The notes: generated by a model from the sequence alone, not told the origin. Numbered from the stretch's first letter, positions 44,479 to 54,865 are shown. The stretch is 64,000 nt of DNA from a bacterium (GCA_028716385.1 JAQUPX010000003.1:335910-399909); one strand, 5' to 3'. Translations and numbers: made by a program.

Positions 44479-47400
44479 ATGTATAAAAAATTAATTTTTA
44501 GATTTCTCAATATAGCAGTTTTGATATTTTTTGTAGCTGAAAAGGATGTAAATGCGCATGTGCCAGAAGATCAGGGACAAACACTTCAGTTTTATAGCGG
44601 CTGGTGTACTACTCCACCTGTAATCAACGCTAACGTTACTGATGCTGTAAATCCCACGGGAACTGCAATTTCCGGGACTACTCCTGATGAATGGGATGAT
44701 GCTTTTTGTCGCAGGATGACTTTAAAAAGAAGCGATGGGACATCAGATTCTCTTCCTGGCTATATTTATTTAATGAACGATGCAAATTTTTTATACATTG
44801 GATTGGTATATTATCACGACAATAGTGGTAACCTTAATCGTATAGCCTTTTATTTTGATCAAGGAGTGGGAGGAGGAAGTCACGATGATACCCTTACAAC
44901 TAATAATGAGAATGCAGTAAGTTCAAACAGAGTTAGTGCAGGCTGGGCTCCGTGGGATATGTATTGGGATGGAGCAAATTGGGTAGAGGAAGGGGTAATC
45001 AATTTTGATGTTTCTGATGGGTATTATAGTGACAGGTTTCAATGGGAATGCAAGATACCGTTAACTTTGGGAGGAGAAGATTTACTTGTCAATGGCGGGG
45101 ATGGAATAAACCAGGGAGATGAAATAGGGTTTCTCTTACAAATTTTAAGGAATGCTGGTGTTAATCCTGGCGACTACTATTTTGATCAGACAAATATGAA
45201 CACTAATAATTCAACTATATTACCGGGGTGGATGGATGTAAGACTTGGAAAACCCAAAAAATTTATGACATTTGCTGCAACAAAAAATGTAAATGGTATC
45301 CCTACAGTTGATGGAAATATCATTGAAGATGCGTGGCGAGGGTGTTATCAACGTAATATTGTTTTGACTAATTTTACTGGCACCATTATGGATGCCAAAC
45401 TTTACGGTATTCATGATCCCATTAATAATAATATATATGTTGGGTTAAAAGTGTATGATTCTACCAATAATACAAATGATTACTGCCAAATATACCAAGA
45501 ACAAGCATTCCCAGGTCCAACAAGTGGACGGGATTTTCTACTCAATGACAACCAAGAAAACTCAATTAGAGTTACAGGAATTGCCTCTACAGATAGATAT
45601 TGGGCAAACCTTACAAGAACTTGGGATGCAGATTTGGAAGCGGCGGACGGACAGACTGGGGTTGCAAATTATAGTACGAACCATTGGGAATATGAGTTTA
45701 TGGGACGCCAAAATTTAGGTCAATACGATCTTGATGGCGTAGACAATAAGGCAAAACTCGGGGTTCTTGTTCGTTATCATGACGACCCTAGCGGTGAAGA
45801 TTTTTACTGGGATGCCGCTGTAAATGCCGATTACGAATACATAGATCAGAGTAGTAATACAAATATCTCAGTTGGTTGGGCATATTTACAGCTTGGCGCT
45901 CCATACTTGCAAATTATTCACCCGGAAGATAGCGCAGTAGTTGAAGGAACTTATCCCATAGATTGTTATGTAGAACCTGTAACGCCTGCAATTATTGATT
46001 CTGTCCAATATCAAGTAGAAGGTGAGATTATATGGACATCTTTGGAAAGAGTGGCGGGAACAAATTATTGGTCAGAAAACTGGAATACTACTGCATATAC
46101 AGATGGCACTTATGAATTAAGAGTGCGCGCAATAGACAGTAATGGCGCAGAAATAGTACAAATCATTACTATTACAATAAATAATTCTGGCGGGGTAATT
46201 AATAATCCACCAGTAGTAACAATAACTCTTCCATCTAATGGGGATATAGTAAAAGGCTCTCCGGTATTGGTTCAATGGACTTCTACTCCTCAGAATGGAG
46301 CAACTCTTGTAAGTTCAGACTCTGTTCAAATAGATGGGAGCAATTGGATTAATGCAACTACTCAACCACCAATAGGTGGCGGCATTGGTAATTATAATTG
46401 GAATACCACTACATTAGTAGATGGTTCACATATAATCAGGATTAAATCTATAGATAACGGTGATCGTATCGGGTACTCAGATACAAGACTTGTTCTTATT
46501 GATAACACAGGTCCCCAAATTGAAGATATAGTTCTTAAGTATCCAACAGGGCAAACCGCAGCTAATAGTGGCGACAATATTATTATTAGTGCATATGTTA
46601 CCGATAAAGTTTCAGGTGTTAATTCTGTAAGTTTAAATGGTACAAATCTCAATGGAGTTGCTGTAAATGTAATGTCAGATAACGGGATAGCACCTGATGT
46701 ATCTGCAAATGATGGCATTTATAGTGCCCAGATTACAATAACAAACGCATCCACAGGAACAGTAACTTATAATATTAATGCATCAGATAATGAAGGAAAC
46801 TCAAGTAATGTCTCAAGTAATGCAGAACTTGATAATACTCCTCCAAGTATAACAGGGGTAATCACTCTTGATCCAGACATATATTATCGCAACGGTGAAA
46901 CGATTCACTTAAGGATTCAATGTAGTCAAGCAGGTTTAACCCTCACAGGTAACTTTATAAATATTGATAACAATTATATAACTGGTGCAGAGAATGTAGC
47001 GGATCTTGGAAGTGGCAATTATGATATTACCTATACGGTTACCGAAACAAATGAAAGAGCTAATGGAAGTTATAATATTGCGGTAACTGCTTATGATGGA
47101 GCTCTAAATTCTGCTACGAATGGCATAATACTTGACCTTGATAATACGTCGCCCCCTGTGACTATGGGCCCATCGCTGGATGATTCAGATGATATACTTA
47201 ATATAAATGATATAGTTAGAGCAACAATATCGGATACCGGAACAGGGAATCATATTATAGTAGCAGCAGAATATTTTGTTGATGTTGTGACTATGCCCGG
47301 CGAAGGTACTCCACTAAATGCAACTGATGGAGCGTTTGATGAATTTACAGAAGACGTAAATGCAACACTTGTAATATCCGGAATGATAGAAGGCAACCAT

Positions 47401-50400
47401 ACTGTTTATGTTAGAGGTAAAGATATGGTTGGAAATTGGGGAGTACCGAGCAAATTACAATTTAAAGTAGATAGGGAAGGACCTGTTATTCAGAATGTAG
47501 AAATAAAATATCCTACGAATCAGACAGCGGTCAAAAATAATGACCAGACAGTTATTACCGCGCTTATTACAGATGCTACTACAAGGGTGGATACTTCCAC
47601 TGTAAGATTAGACGGGGCAAACTTAAATGGTAATCCCAATACTTCTATGCATGACGATGGACTCAATGGCGATGTAGTTGCAAATGATGATATATATACT
47701 GCAGTTGTCACAATCTCTACCGGTTTAAATGGAGCACAGTCATTTACAATAAGAGCAAATGATATTGTACCTAATTCCTCTGTCTCTGATACAGGTAGAG
47801 TAATACTTGATAACACTGCACCTGGTACGGTTACGGTTGTCGTGTTAAATCCACCTGACCCTGATAACGTATACAGGAATGGAGAAACTATTCATTTACG
47901 AGTATCAACAAATGCTGTAGGCTACACACTCACAGTCAACTTTAGTCCAATAGATATAAACTATGGTATGGGTGCCGAGGCTATTGCGGATAACCTTAAT
48001 AATACTTATGATGTAACGTATACTATTTCAGAGACCAATACTCGGTGCGATTCTACATATACGATTTGGGCAACAGTTGCTGATAGTGCTGGTAATATCA
48101 ATCAAGGTAGCGTTAATCTCAAACTTGATAATAAGGGGCCTATAACATCAGGAATTGATTTCGCACTTGACCCCAAGAATGATAATATTTTGAATGTTCA
48201 AGATACTCTTATAGCATTTATACAAGATACACTCAACCCAGTAAAAGGGGCAGAGTATTTCATTGATGCAATAAGTAATTATGGCGAGGGCATTTCTATG
48301 CTTGCAACTGATGGTGCATTTGAGGAGCTTGCGGAAAGTGTTAAGGTGGTATTCCCAATTGCAGGGCTTTCCGAGGGACAGCATAAAGTATTTGTGCATG
48401 GGCAAGACAAGAGTAATGAATGGGGTGCTGTAGTTTCCCATACTTTCACAGTGGATACCAAGGGACCTTTAATCCAAAATATTCAGGCATCTTATCCAAC
48501 TGGTCAAACTGCAGTGAGGGATACTCAATTAGCAACTATAACTGCGCTTATTACAGATGCTACTACAAGGGTGGATACTTCCACTGTAAGATTAGACGGG
48601 GCAAACTTAAATGGTAATCCCAATACTTCTATGCATGACGATGGACTCAATGGCGATGCGGTAGCAAAGGATGATATTTATACAGCAGTAGTTACTATTT
48701 CTACTGGGCTAAATGGAGCACAGCCATTTACAATAAGAGCAAATGATATTGTGCCTAATCCCTCTGTTTCTGATACGGGTAGAGTAATGCTTGATAACAC
48801 TGCGCCTGGTACGGTTACGGTTGTTGTGTTAAATCCACCTGACCCTGATAGTATATACAGGAATGGCGAGACTATTCATTTAAGAGTATCAACAAATGCT
48901 ACAGGCTATAGACTCACAGCTAACTTTAAGCCGATAGATATAAATTATGGAACAGGAGCGGAGGTTATTGACGATAATCTTAATAATACTTATGATATTA
49001 CATATACGATTTCGGAGACTAATACCCAACCTGATTCTATATATACAATATGGGTTACAGTAGCCGATAGTGCTGGCAACGCTAATCAAGGCAGTATAGC
49101 TCTTATACTTGATAATCGGGGTCCTCGTACAACCGGAATTGATTTCGCACTTGACCCAAAGAATGATGATATTTTGAATAACTTGGATACTCTTTTAGCA
49201 TTTGTGCAGGATACACTCAACCCAGTAAAAGGGGCAGAGTATTTCATTGATGCAATAAGTAATTATGGTGAGGGCATTCCTATGCTTGCAACTGATGGTG
49301 CATTTGATGAATTTGCTGAGAGCATAAAAGTAGTCTTTCCAATTGCGAGTTTAACAGAAGGTTACCATAAAGTTTATCTCCACGGACAAGATATTGGGGG
49401 GGAATGGGGTAGCATAGTAAGCCATACATTTATAGTAGATACCACAGGACCGCGCATCCAGAATATTCAAGTAACTTATCCAGTAAATCAGTCTGCAGTA
49501 CGAAATAGCCAACCAGTAACTATAACTGCAACAATTACAGATGCTACTACAAGCGTAGATACTTCCACTGTAAGATTAGACGGGGCAAGCTTAAATGGTA
49601 ATCCCAATACTTCTATGCATGACGATGGACTCAATGGCGATGTAGTTGCAAATGATGATATATATACTGCAGTTGTCACAATCTCTACCGGTTTAAATGG
49701 AGCACAGTCATTTACAATAAGAGCAAATGATATTGTGCCTAATTCCTCTGTTTCTGATACGGGTAGAGTAATACTTGATAACGCGGTACCTACATTCATC
49801 AATAGTATTTGTGGCGATGTTGATAAAATATACAAGAATACAGATAAAGTTACAATAACCACAAAATGGAACGGTATAGATTATAAAATAACGGCAGGTT
49901 TTATAAACCTTGATGTTAATTATACGACAGGAGCAGAAAATGTGGTAAACAATAAGGATTCTACATACACTATCACTTACAATATTGGGTATGGGAACAT
50001 GGTGAATGATGCAAAAAATATAATAATACCGGTAACTGCATATGACGCCGTTGGCAATGGACCTATCATAGATTCATCCTATGTTATTGAACTTGATAAT
50101 ACCCCTCCTTATTTTGATTCCGTCGATACTGAGAATGATAACTATGCTGATGGGGATACAATAAGAATAATATGTATAATGGATGATACCACATACACTC
50201 TGAGATGTGACCTAAGCCAAATAGATAATGGATATAACGAAGGCGACGAAACTATTGTAAGACAAAATAATATTTATATTATAGGTTATGTAATTTCTGC
50301 CTCCAATACAACACCTGATGGCTCTTATGATATATGGATATATGCAAAAGACATTGCCGGCAATGAAGAGAGCCAAGCTACAAGCATTGAGCTGGATAAT

Positions 50401-51795
50401 ACTTCTGAACCAGTGATAATACTTCGACCGCAAGCTGGAGATTTACTTAAGGGCGATGTAATAATAGATGTGAGCGCACCGGATGATGCTAAATTTGTTT
50501 GTTTCCAGATATCGCCAGACAATGGTGTAAATTGGTATAATCTTAATGGAACAAGAACCCCGGATACATGCACAATAGATTCGATTGGCAGCGATGGCTG
50601 GACCAAAGTATGGCAGACAGCAAATGACAATTTGGATGATGCTAATAGTTATCTAATTAAGATATATGCTTATGATGAAATGAACCCGGTAGCTCATTTA
50701 ATCGCAGTAGATATACTTGATGGGAGTATTGTAATTGATAATAGCGCTCCAACGTTACAACTGGCAGTTATGCCAATGCCACAAAAAGGTGATTCGTTGA
50801 ACGGGGAAGTATATGTAAATGAGATTATACTTACGGGGCTATATAGGGATTCAATTAGTGGAGTAAAAGAAGTAATAATTGAGACCAACAATGACAGTGG
50901 GGATAATATAAACAATAGTCCGATACTTATACCTGCAAGAGATAGTACGTTTTCGCAGTGTATAAAGTTGATAGAAGGTAATAATCACATAAAGGTAATT
51001 GCATTTGATAAACTTGCAAATATCTGCAGTGAAACATTGCTTATTAAGTATATTATACCTGAAATATGTCAAGAAATTGGTCCCGAAGGTGGTACCATAG
51101 AAGCACCTGATGGTACAAAACTTATAATTCCACAAGATGCTTTAATACAGAAAACACGAATTTGTATAAGACCTGTCCCTGACAATGAACTTGTTTCTCC
51201 TACGACTGAATCCAGAATTAAACTTCTTAAAGTTGCACATGATTTTACGCCCAATGGTATTATCTTTCATAAACCAGTTACAATGATTTTACCTTATACT
51301 GAAGCCGACTTAGATCCTGATCAAGATAATAAGCCAAATTATATGGAAGATTCTATATCTGCATTTTTCTTTGACGGCTCTGAGTGGTTAAAAATAAGTG
51401 AACCCGATAGGAATTTGGCAGACAATCGTATTACTGTAAAAATCAATCATTTTACTGTTTTTGACCTTGGGGTAGCTAGCAAAGTTCAGATTGAAAAAGC
51501 ATATGCATTTTGGACAAAGAATCCATTTACTCCAACAGAGGGAACTACCATTTGCTTTACACTCCCAGAACCAGGTAAGGTTACGTTGAAGATATATGAT
51601 TTGGCAGGCGATGTAGTAGCAACAATTGCAAAGGACCAAGAATTTAAAACGGGTGAAAATTCACTTAAGTGGAATGGCTGGACAGATTTTGATAGATATA
51701 TTGGCAGTGGTATATATATCTATATATTAGATTACAGAAGTGAGAGCAAAACAAAAGATATAACAGAAAAGAAACCAATTGGAGTGATGAAATAA
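44479..51795 (+). CDS. 2438-residue multidomain surface protein
   Basis: Signal peptide residues 1-26 (ending VNA); AAGGAGG ribosome site. Residues about 30-260 and 275-470 resemble two CBM9/DOMON-like carbohydrate-binding domains (DEWDDAF...YIYLMNDANFLYIGLVYY; VDGNIIEDAWRG...NNIYVGLKVYD). Ig-like domains follow at about 475 and 574, then about 1400 residues of Ig/cadherin-like modules that repeat with a period of 328 residues (starting near 700, 1028, 1356 and 1684). A ZU5-like domain lies at about 2193-2330 (GPEGGTIEAPDGTKLIIPQDAL) and a FlgD-Ig-like sorting domain at about 2343-2438. Likely a large adhesin or fibre. Its neighbour 14 bases downstream is a PorV-like barrel. Confidence 0.82.
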   Translation: MYKKLIFRFLNIAVLIFFVAEKDVNAHVPEDQGQTLQFYSGWCTTPPVINANVTDAVNPTGTAISGTTPDEWDDAFCRRMTLKRSDGTSDSLPGYIYLMNDANFLYIGLVYYHDNSGNLNRIAFYFDQGVGGGSHDDTLTTNNENAVSSNRVSAGWAPWDMYWDGANWVEEGVINFDVSDGYYSDRFQWECKIPLTLGGEDLLVNGGDGINQGDEIGFLLQILRNAGVNPGDYYFDQTNMNTNNSTILPGWMDVRLGKPKKFMTFAATKNVNGIPTVDGNIIEDAWRGCYQRNIVLTNFTGTIMDAKLYGIHDPINNNIYVGLKVYDSTNNTNDYCQIYQEQAFPGPTSGRDFLLNDNQENSIRVTGIASTDRYWANLTRTWDADLEAADGQTGVANYSTNHWEYEFMGRQNLGQYDLDGVDNKAKLGVLVRYHDDPSGEDFYWDAAVNADYEYIDQSSNTNISVGWAYLQLGAPYLQIIHPEDSAVVEGTYPIDCYVEPVTPAIIDSVQYQVEGEIIWTSLERVAGTNYWSENWNTTAYTDGTYELRVRAIDSNGAEIVQIITITINNSGGVINNPPVVTITLPSNGDIVKGSPVLVQWTSTPQNGATLVSSDSVQIDGSNWINATTQPPIGGGIGNYNWNTTTLVDGSHIIRIKSIDNGDRIGYSDTRLVLIDNTGPQIEDIVLKYPTGQTAANSGDNIIISAYVTDKVSGVNSVSLNGTNLNGVAVNVMSDNGIAPDVSANDGIYSAQITITNASTGTVTYNINASDNEGNSSNVSSNAELDNTPPSITGVITLDPDIYYRNGETIHLRIQCSQAGLTLTGNFINIDNNYITGAENVADLGSGNYDITYTVTETNERANGSYNIAVTAYDGALNSATNGIILDLDNTSPPVTMGPSLDDSDDILNINDIVRATISDTGTGNHIIVAAEYFVDVVTMPGEGTPLNATDGAFDEFTEDVNATLVISGMIEGNHTVYVRGKDMVGNWGVPSKLQFKVDREGPVIQNVEIKYPTNQTAVKNNDQTVITALITDATTRVDTSTVRLDGANLNGNPNTSMHDDGLNGDVVANDDIYTAVVTISTGLNGAQSFTIRANDIVPNSSVSDTGRVILDNTAPGTVTVVVLNPPDPDNVYRNGETIHLRVSTNAVGYTLTVNFSPIDINYGMGAEAIADNLNNTYDVTYTISETNTRCDSTYTIWATVADSAGNINQGSVNLKLDNKGPITSGIDFALDPKNDNILNVQDTLIAFIQDTLNPVKGAEYFIDAISNYGEGISMLATDGAFEELAESVKVVFPIAGLSEGQHKVFVHGQDKSNEWGAVVSHTFTVDTKGPLIQNIQASYPTGQTAVRDTQLATITALITDATTRVDTSTVRLDGANLNGNPNTSMHDDGLNGDAVAKDDIYTAVVTISTGLNGAQPFTIRANDIVPNPSVSDTGRVMLDNTAPGTVTVVVLNPPDPDSIYRNGETIHLRVSTNATGYRLTANFKPIDINYGTGAEVIDDNLNNTYDITYTISETNTQPDSIYTIWVTVADSAGNANQGSIALILDNRGPRTTGIDFALDPKNDDILNNLDTLLAFVQDTLNPVKGAEYFIDAISNYGEGIPMLATDGAFDEFAESIKVVFPIASLTEGYHKVYLHGQDIGGEWGSIVSHTFIVDTTGPRIQNIQVTYPVNQSAVRNSQPVTITATITDATTSVDTSTVRLDGASLNGNPNTSMHDDGLNGDVVANDDIYTAVVTISTGLNGAQSFTIRANDIVPNSSVSDTGRVILDNAVPTFINSICGDVDKIYKNTDKVTITTKWNGIDYKITAGFINLDVNYTTGAENVVNNKDSTYTITYNIGYGNMVNDAKNIIIPVTAYDAVGNGPIIDSSYVIELDNTPPYFDSVDTENDNYADGDTIRIICIMDDTTYTLRCDLSQIDNGYNEGDETIVRQNNIYIIGYVISASNTTPDGSYDIWIYAKDIAGNEESQATSIELDNTSEPVIILRPQAGDLLKGDVIIDVSAPDDAKFVCFQISPDNGVNWYNLNGTRTPDTCTIDSIGSDGWTKVWQTANDNLDDANSYLIKIYAYDEMNPVAHLIAVDILDGSIVIDNSAPTLQLAVMPMPQKGDSLNGEVYVNEIILTGLYRDSISGVKEVIIETNNDSGDNINNSPILIPARDSTFSQCIKLIEGNNHIKVIAFDKLANICSETLLIKYIIPEICQEIGPEGGTIEAPDGTKLIIPQDALIQKTRICIRPVPDNELVSPTTESRIKLLKVAHDFTPNGIIFHKPVTMILPYTEADLDPDQDNKPNYMEDSISAFFFDGSEWLKISEPDRNLADNRITVKINHFTVFDLGVASKVQIEKAYAFWTKNPFTPTEGTTICFTLPEPGKVTLKIYDLAGDVVATIAKDQEFKTGENSLKWNGWTDFDRYIGSGIYIYILDYRSESKTKDITEKKPIGVMK
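46577..49790 (+). repeat. 984-bp internal tandem repeat of the giant gene
   Basis: Equivalent positions recur at exactly 984-bp spacing: about 46577 (diverged), 47561, 48545 and 49529. Copies 2-4 share a stretch of over 200 bases nearly without change (the region coding RLDGANLNGNPNTSMHDDGL and after). Copy 4 departs after VILDN near 49785. Confidence 0.85.
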
Positions 51796-51808
51796 AATAG
51801 GAGGCGTT

Positions 51809-52711
51809 ATGTTTAAGCAATTTTATTACTTTTTATATATTATAGGAGGTATTAGTTTACTTATATGTGAGGGGGGCATTTCTGCTCCGATTGAAATAGG
51901 GGTGGGCACAAGAGCACAGGGAATGGGCGGCGCATTTGTGGGAGTCGCAGACGATGCCAGTGCTACATATTGGAATCCTGCAGGATTAGGGAAACTAGAG
52001 GATGGCGAAGCAAGATTTATGCATTGGCTACCGGACGAGTTGCAAAATGTATCAATAGAATGGTTTGGGTTATCATATCCATTTACTTTAGTTAACCCTC
52101 AAGGCATAGGAATATCATGGCTAAGAAAAGGGGCTTCTCTGGAACAAGGGAGAGATACTATTACTACTTCTATGTCAGAGAATACATATTCTTTTTCGTA
52201 CGGGTTTTCGCTGGTAAAGAAACTTATTGTTGGCGTTACTGCGAATAGATTCTCTATCAACTCAAACATTGGAAGTTCATCGGGTGTAGGTATTGATGCC
52301 GGACTTCTTTATGTATTAAATCCTTATGTTAAAATGGGCTTTATTGCAAGAAATCTTTCAGCTAATTTAGGAGATGAAAATTTTTTACCTACCTATCGTA
52401 CAGGTATAGCAATTGGAACACAGAAATTCGTTATTGTAACAGATGTGAGTACTAAGGATAGGGTTAATGGCAAAGATAACATAACTTTTCATTATTTTGG
52501 CGGGCTAGAGATAAAGATAATACCTCAGTTCGCAGTTAGGATTGGTTATAATGATAACAATCCTATCAATGCCGGCATAGGGGTAAATATAAAGAACGTA
52601 CTTATTGAATATGCATATTCGAATGCGACTACGATAAAGAAAACAGAAGGTTTAACTAACTCCCATAGAATAGAATTAGGGTACAAATTTTATATTCCCT
52701 CTAAGAAGTAA
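51809..52711 (+). CDS. PorV/PorQ-like outer-membrane barrel protein
   Basis: Signal peptide residues 1-26. GVGTRAQGMGGAFVGVADDASATYWNPAGLG is the hallmark of the PorV/PorQ (UPF0164) group of FadL-like barrels, followed by alternating hydrophobic strands to a C-terminal GYKFYI. 300 residues. PorV shuttles sorting-domain proteins in type 9 secretion. Its position directly after a giant protein with such a domain (GAGGCG ribosome site, 14-base gap) suggests a dedicated or shared export/attachment partner. Confidence 0.85.
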   Translation: MFKQFYYFLYIIGGISLLICEGGISAPIEIGVGTRAQGMGGAFVGVADDASATYWNPAGLGKLEDGEARFMHWLPDELQNVSIEWFGLSYPFTLVNPQGIGISWLRKGASLEQGRDTITTSMSENTYSFSYGFSLVKKLIVGVTANRFSINSNIGSSSGVGIDAGLLYVLNPYVKMGFIARNLSANLGDENFLPTYRTGIAIGTQKFVIVTDVSTKDRVNGKDNITFHYFGGLEIKIIPQFAVRIGYNDNNPINAGIGVNIKNVLIEYAYSNATTIKKTEGLTNSHRIELGYKFYIPSKK

Positions 52712-52905
52712 GTATTTTTAAAAACTTGTCTTGAAACAGTTGTTAAATTGATTCAAACTATGATAAAGATAGAACAAACCATACTTAGATAAAATGTGCG
52801 ATATTCTAATTCTGCAAATATGTTATCATCACATTGATTAATTTTCCTTGCAATTTAATTTGCAATAGTATATGTTTAATAATATTATTTATCACTTCCA
52901 ATTTT
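52712..52905. other. intergenic, upstream of regulatory sites
   Basis: AT-rich; no gene, terminator or repeat recognised. Confidence 0.4.
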
Positions 52906-52928
52906 GTCGAAGATACAAAATTGTTGAG
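52906..52928 (+). promoter_or_regulatory. upstream GTCGAA/GTTGAG sites, copy 3
   Basis: GTCGAA at 52906 and GTTGAG at 52923, again 17 bp apart with GATACAAAAT between. The third site is absent. The distance to the -24 element is 126 bp, 12 more than in copies 1 and 2, about one helical turn. Confidence 0.55.
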
Positions 52929-53031
52929 CTTTGTAGGCAAAAGTATTAAAGTTTTAATATTATAAGATAATAGAGGAATCACTGATGGGAAAAGGGGAAT
53001 AATATGAAAATATTAAAAGAATTTTTTGATT

Positions 53032-53047
53032 TGTCACAAATTTTGCT
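53032..53047 (+). promoter_or_regulatory. -24/-12 (sigma-54-type) promoter, kinase/regulator operon
   Basis: TGTCAC-AAATT-TTGCT; predicted start about 53058, 18 bases before the ATG and just ahead of the AGGAGGT ribosome site. The following TAGTGT is a poor -10, so this copy best supports sigma-54. Confidence 0.65.
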
Positions 53048-53075
53048 AGTGTATATAGATAGGAGGTAAAAAATC

Positions 53076-53855
53076 ATGAAAACATTAATAGGGATAAGTT
53101 CAGTCTTGCTCGTAGTATTAACAAATACCTTATTTGGCGAGGAGGAAAGGAAGGAAGTAGAAATAACTGCCGAAGTAATTAAGGTAGAAGAAATAGCCGA
53201 AAAGTCTGTTGATGTAAACATATTGAGAGTACAGATAAAAACTCAAGCGGGAGAGATAATTACTGCCCGACTTGGACCAGTCTGGTTGCTGGAGAAAGAC
53301 TTGAAAGAAGGGGAGCAAATTACCATTAAGGGCAGACTTGCAGAGGAAAACCAGTTTATGGCTAGGGAGATGAGCCGTAATAACGAGACAATTCAGATAA
53401 GAGACAATAATTACGCTCCCGCATGGCTAAAACTCCGCTTAAAAGAAGAAAAATGCTTCTACAATCCAATGAATGAGAGACTTTTGAGATGCAGAATCGA
53501 GGAAATGTATGTCTACAAGCCTTCTCTTATAGTGGAAGCAAGGGTAAAATCTGAAAACGGTGAAACTGTTCAGGTGAAATTTGCTCCGGAATGGTATTTT
53601 CAAAACCATTTAAGAGTAGGAGATGAGATAGAATTGAGAGGTTCCCAAGTAAAATCTGATGGTCAGATAATGATACTTGTGCGAGAAATGAGAAACATAA
53701 GAGCACAACAGGAATTTGTTTTGAGAACAGGAGAAGGATTTCCATTATGGCAAAGAGCAAGGGAAGGTTCGCAAGGAAAACAAATAGGATATATTGGCAA
53801 TAAAGGAGGATCCTCTCATGATGGGCAACATGATGGGCAGCATGGCAGGCAATAA
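53076..53855 (+). CDS. exported tandem OB-fold-like protein with His-rich tail
   Basis: Signal peptide residues 1-20. Two related halves: EITAEVIKVEEI...VQIKTQAGEIITARLGPVWLLEKDLKEGEQITIKGRL (about 27-95) and RCRIEEMYV...ARVKSENGETVQVKFAPEWYFQNHLRVGDEIELRGSQV (about 135-210). The shared [GA]P.W...L..G..I...G pattern reads as OB-fold strands. The C-terminal tail (SSHDGQHDGQHGRQ) is rich in histidine. Possibly a periplasmic ligand- or metal-sensing component for the kinase encoded in the same operon. Overlaps the next gene by 38 bases. Family not named. Confidence 0.55.
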   Translation: MKTLIGISSVLLVVLTNTLFGEEERKEVEITAEVIKVEEIAEKSVDVNILRVQIKTQAGEIITARLGPVWLLEKDLKEGEQITIKGRLAEENQFMAREMSRNNETIQIRDNNYAPAWLKLRLKEEKCFYNPMNERLLRCRIEEMYVYKPSLIVEARVKSENGETVQVKFAPEWYFQNHLRVGDEIELRGSQVKSDGQIMILVREMRNIRAQQEFVLRTGEGFPLWQRAREGSQGKQIGYIGNKGGSSHDGQHDGQHGRQ

Positions 53856-54855
53856 GATTATTAGAATAGGAGGAGGAATTTTGTTCTTCCTCCCCATTCT
53901 ACTTTATTCAGGTAGTCATAAAGGGATTTCTTTTTCCTGTAGTGCTACTGACAATCTGTATATGTTAGACATAAAAGAAGGTGGTAGTATAGTAAGTATC
54001 AACCCTTTTTGGCAACTTGAAAAGTTCTTTGATTTTAAATATGACGGAAAAGCATCATCAATTAATTTTGATATTTCTAATCCACTTTTTGAGAATTACT
54101 TTGAACTCCAGAAAAAAATCTATCTTCATGGAGTTGGAAATAAAAACATAGTATATTCTAACCTTTATAGCTTTTTCCCAATGTCTTATGAAATCTTCCA
54201 GGTTGCTGATTTTGTGCTGGGAGATTCTTTAAATGTCTATTTATGTAATAGATATTTATTTTCTTCAGGAGTAAAATTAAAATACAAACAATTTTATTCA
54301 GATTCAATAAAAAATTATCTTGAACCTAGTATTAAATTGTCAATTTCAACCCCCTTGCCATATTGCTTTTTAATGCCTTCTTTTTCTGTTGGCTCAAAAA
54401 TATACGAACAAGAGAAATTACTCTTTTATCAAGCAGGCTCAAATATTTCTTTCCCGCTATTAATTGATTTATCTCTTACTCTTGCGATAGCATACTATAA
54501 ATCAGAAACCCCTAGCTTAGAATGCCGCATCCCGGAACCTTACAATTACGATATGCTTTTTAAAGAAGAAATTATACGCCAATCTTCGGAGTTTAATGTT
54601 TTTTTTAATAAACTATTTTTAGAACAACATTTGCAACTTAATATGAATTTTTCTCTTTTTGAGAACATATTTTTTGAAGTAGTGGATACTACAAGAAAAG
54701 ATACAGGGATAAGAACGAATTTGAAGCTTCTAAAAACTTTAAATAAAAACTTATTTCTTTCTTTACAATTTGAATCTCTTTTCAATTGGTCCATTCCCGA
54801 AGAATTTACTTATACAAAAAATAGTGCGGAGTTAAATTTTGGTTTTATATTTTGA
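53818..54855 (+). CDS. predicted outer-membrane barrel-like protein
   Basis: Start at 53818 for the AAAGGAGGA site. A methionine/glycine-rich n-region (MMGNMMGSMAGNKI) precedes a hydrophobic signal (IGGGILFFLPILLYSGS). The remaining 310 residues show alternating hydrophobic/aromatic strands (SIKLSISTPLPYCFLMPSFSVGSKIY, ISFPLLIDLSLTLAIAYYKS) and end in FGFIF, a barrel-like terminal Phe. No family recognised. It lies in an operon with a histidine kinase, so an envelope-sensing role is possible. Confidence 0.55.
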   Translation: MMGNMMGSMAGNKIIRIGGGILFFLPILLYSGSHKGISFSCSATDNLYMLDIKEGGSIVSINPFWQLEKFFDFKYDGKASSINFDISNPLFENYFELQKKIYLHGVGNKNIVYSNLYSFFPMSYEIFQVADFVLGDSLNVYLCNRYLFSSGVKLKYKQFYSDSIKNYLEPSIKLSISTPLPYCFLMPSFSVGSKIYEQEKLLFYQAGSNISFPLLIDLSLTLAIAYYKSETPSLECRIPEPYNYDMLFKEEIIRQSSEFNVFFNKLFLEQHLQLNMNFSLFENIFFEVVDTTRKDTGIRTNLKLLKTLNKNLFLSLQFESLFNWSIPEEFTYTKNSAELNFGFIF

Positions 54856-54865
54856 TAAAACTTAT

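Noticed and set aside
47561..49790. Repeats as an insertion sequence or assembly duplication
   Set aside because: They lie within one continuous reading frame, with 328-residue periodicity and graded divergence, so they are internal protein repeats; assembly error cannot be wholly excluded.
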